From assembly GCA_027310235.1 (NCBI GenBank), contig DAIDBF010000037.1:1-13103 (forward strand): a DNA stretch of 13,103 nt, read 5' to 3'. This DNA is from a bacterium. Its GTDB lineage: Bacteria; Patescibacteriota; Minisyncoccia; UBA6257; GWB1-50-10. Both the position numbers and the translations under genes were made by a program. Every line of letters starts with the position of its first letter. The stretch's first letter is position 1. Under the pieces are notes generated by a model that was not told the DNA's origin, made no database searches, and was given only the letters and a program-made list of their open reading frames with translations. This document shows, piece by piece, positions 12,116 through 13,103 of the stretch.

Positions 12116-12520
12116 ATGATTCAACCTTTTTTTGTGTTTAGTGATTGGGGCCTTCTCGCCCTGCGTTTCGTGCTCGGTCTTATCATGCTCCGCCATGGAT
12201 GGCCGAAGGTAAAGGATCTGAAGAGCACTGCCTCTTTGTTCGAGGCGATGGGATTCAAGCCCGCAAAGTTCTGGGGCCCACTCGTCGCGTTTCTTGAGTT
12301 TGTGGGCGGCATTGCGCTTATTCTCGGAGTCTTCACTCAGATATTTGCAATCCTCTTCTTTATCGAGTTTGTCGTCGCGGTTCTTAAAGTGACGGGAAAG
12401 AAAGGACTGATGGGAGGATACGAGTTCGATCTCCTGATCTTAGCGGCGCTCCTCGCGCTTATTGTGCTCGGCGGCGGCTCCTTTGGTGCCGATTCCTTTT
12501 TCGGACTTCTTCTTTACTAG
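12116..12520 (+). CDS. DoxX-family integral membrane protein
   Basis: The 134 residues form four hydrophobic segments (about 12-30, 52-72, 74-95 and 102-122) and the DoxX-family pattern LLALRFVLGLIMLRHGWPKV near the N-terminus (the RHGxxK element), followed by the GGIALILGVFTQ helix and MGGYEFDLLILAALLALI. DoxX proteins are four-helix membrane proteins; roles in thiosulfate:quinone oxidoreductase, terminal oxidases and redox or detoxification complexes are known for some members, but the bacterial family is mostly uncharacterised, so no reaction is assigned. Length is normal. The start is set by the only family-like Met and has a TATAAT box six bases upstream. A glycosyltransferase-like gene starts 18 bp after the stop and is probably co-transcribed. 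It is divergent from tsaD, with 72 bp between the starts. Confidence 0.9.
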   Translation: MIQPFFVFSDWGLLALRFVLGLIMLRHGWPKVKDLKSTASLFEAMGFKPAKFWGPLVAFLEFVGGIALILGVFTQIFAILFFIEFVVAVLKVTGKKGLMGGYEFDLLILAALLALIVLGGGSFGADSFFGLLLY

Positions 12521-12538
12521 GAAAAGTCCTTTTTCTTT

Positions 12539-13103
12539 ATGACTCGCTTTTGGGAAATATTGCCTGGTGCCGTCGCGTGGGGCACTATCTTCCTTTTACT
12601 CATTCTTTCGTGGCAGGCGCCCGTCTTCGTAGTCATATTCATCCTTCTCTACGATCTATACTGGCTCTTAAAGCTTATCTACCTCTTTTTTCACCTTCGT
12701 TTTTCGTTTGCAAAGATGCGCGCGAGTATGAAGATGAGTTGGCTCGAAAAACTCAGATCGGAGAAGCGGGGAACATGGGAGGACATTCATCATCTTGTGA
12801 TATTTCCGATGTATCACGAGCCGCACGATCTGGTGCGTGAGAGTTTCTTGAGTTTGGCAGATTCGAATTATCCGAAAGACAGATTATTCGTGGTGCTTGC
12901 AATTGAGGCACGCGGGGGGGCGGCCGATCGGGAGGTTGCGGAAAAGATTAAAGAGGAGTTCGGATCATCTTTCAAATCTCTGTCGATCGTAGTTCATCCC
13001 GATACTATCGAAGGAGAGCTCAAGGGAAAGAGTGCGAATGTCACGTGGGCGGCGCGCCAAGTGGTGCGGGATGTGATCGATCCTTCCGGTATCCCGTATA
13101 CAC
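12539..13103 (+). CDS. Membrane-anchored glycosyltransferase, family 2-like, N-terminal part
   Basis: The frame from ATG 12539 stays open to the window edge (188 residues, incomplete). Two hydrophobic helices (about 9-25 and 28-50) and a basic stretch precede a cytoplasmic region with WEDIHHLVIFPMYHEPHDLVRESF, LADSNYPKDRLFVVLAIEARGG and an ELKGKSANVTWAAR segment (about 160-173). This is the start of a GT-A-type nucleotide-sugar binding fold as in CPR GT2-like proteins (inputs such as FPxYxEP and KGKxxNxTWA). The DxD and acceptor-site motifs should lie beyond the edge, so donor and product are unknown. The likely role is cell-surface polysaccharide synthesis at the inner membrane. It follows doxX by 18 bp with no Shine-Dalgarno. 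Confidence 0.82.
   Translation, partial: MTRFWEILPGAVAWGTIFLLLILSWQAPVFVVIFILLYDLYWLLKLIYLFFHLRFSFAKMRASMKMSWLEKLRSEKRGTWEDIHHLVIFPMYHEPHDLVRESFLSLADSNYPKDRLFVVLAIEARGGAADREVAEKIKEEFGSSFKSLSIVVHPDTIEGELKGKSANVTWAARQVVRDVIDPSGIPYT

Overview
The window looks like a chromosomal segment from a Candidate Phyla Radiation (Patescibacteria, Parcubacteria-like) bacterium. This is inferred from protein character and gene mix: a NusA with an acidic insert and acidic tail, a divergent membrane pyrophosphatase, a MurD with the variant TGGTDKNLDF motif, a short ValRS without the usual C-terminal coiled coil, a winged-helix/Cas2-fold PaaX-like protein, DoxX, and a membrane-anchored glycosyltransferase. UGA acts as a normal stop for hppA and murD, so code 11 is assumed.

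Layout: (1) 1-119, 3' end of an IS transposase cut by the window edge. (2) 236-3911, nusA and hppA on +, 19 bp apart, ending in a strong hairpin. (3) 4009-4575, a small two-helix membrane protein on -, with the best promoter and Shine-Dalgarno in the window. (4) 4673-6285, murD on + and a 33-codon overlapping mini-ORF. (5) 6357-9973 on -, valS (interrupted by one in-frame UGA), a PrsW-like protease and an Hsp20. (6) 10036-10910, a diverged copy of the tsaD 3' end, then a PaaX/Cas2-like gene on + bracketed by two related 42-bp palindromes. (7) 10940-12043, tsaD on -. (8) 12116-13103, doxX and the start of a glycosyltransferase on +, cut by the right edge. The longest gene-free stretch is the 230 bp at 9974-10203.

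The genes are mostly unrelated housekeeping functions (transcription elongation, PPi-driven ion pumping, peptidoglycan synthesis, Val-tRNA charging, t6A tRNA modification, proteostasis), with little operon logic beyond nusA-hppA and possibly doxX-glycosyltransferase.

The most unusual signal is repeat content inside and around essential genes. A GC-rich palindromic element (arms near GAGGCC[C/G]GGCCTC) occurs three times: once as the hppA terminator and twice translated in frame inside tsaD. A perfect 26-bp palindrome is translated inside murD. Heptamer-based A/T-rich repeats are translated in murD, tsaD and valS. Together with the palindrome-flanked PaaX cassette beside a duplicated tsaD end, this suggests that small palindromic elements move through this genome and are tolerated in protein surface loops, similar in principle to Rickettsia palindromic elements. 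Several starts also have a -10-like hexamer 6 nt before the ATG, which hints at leaderless transcripts.
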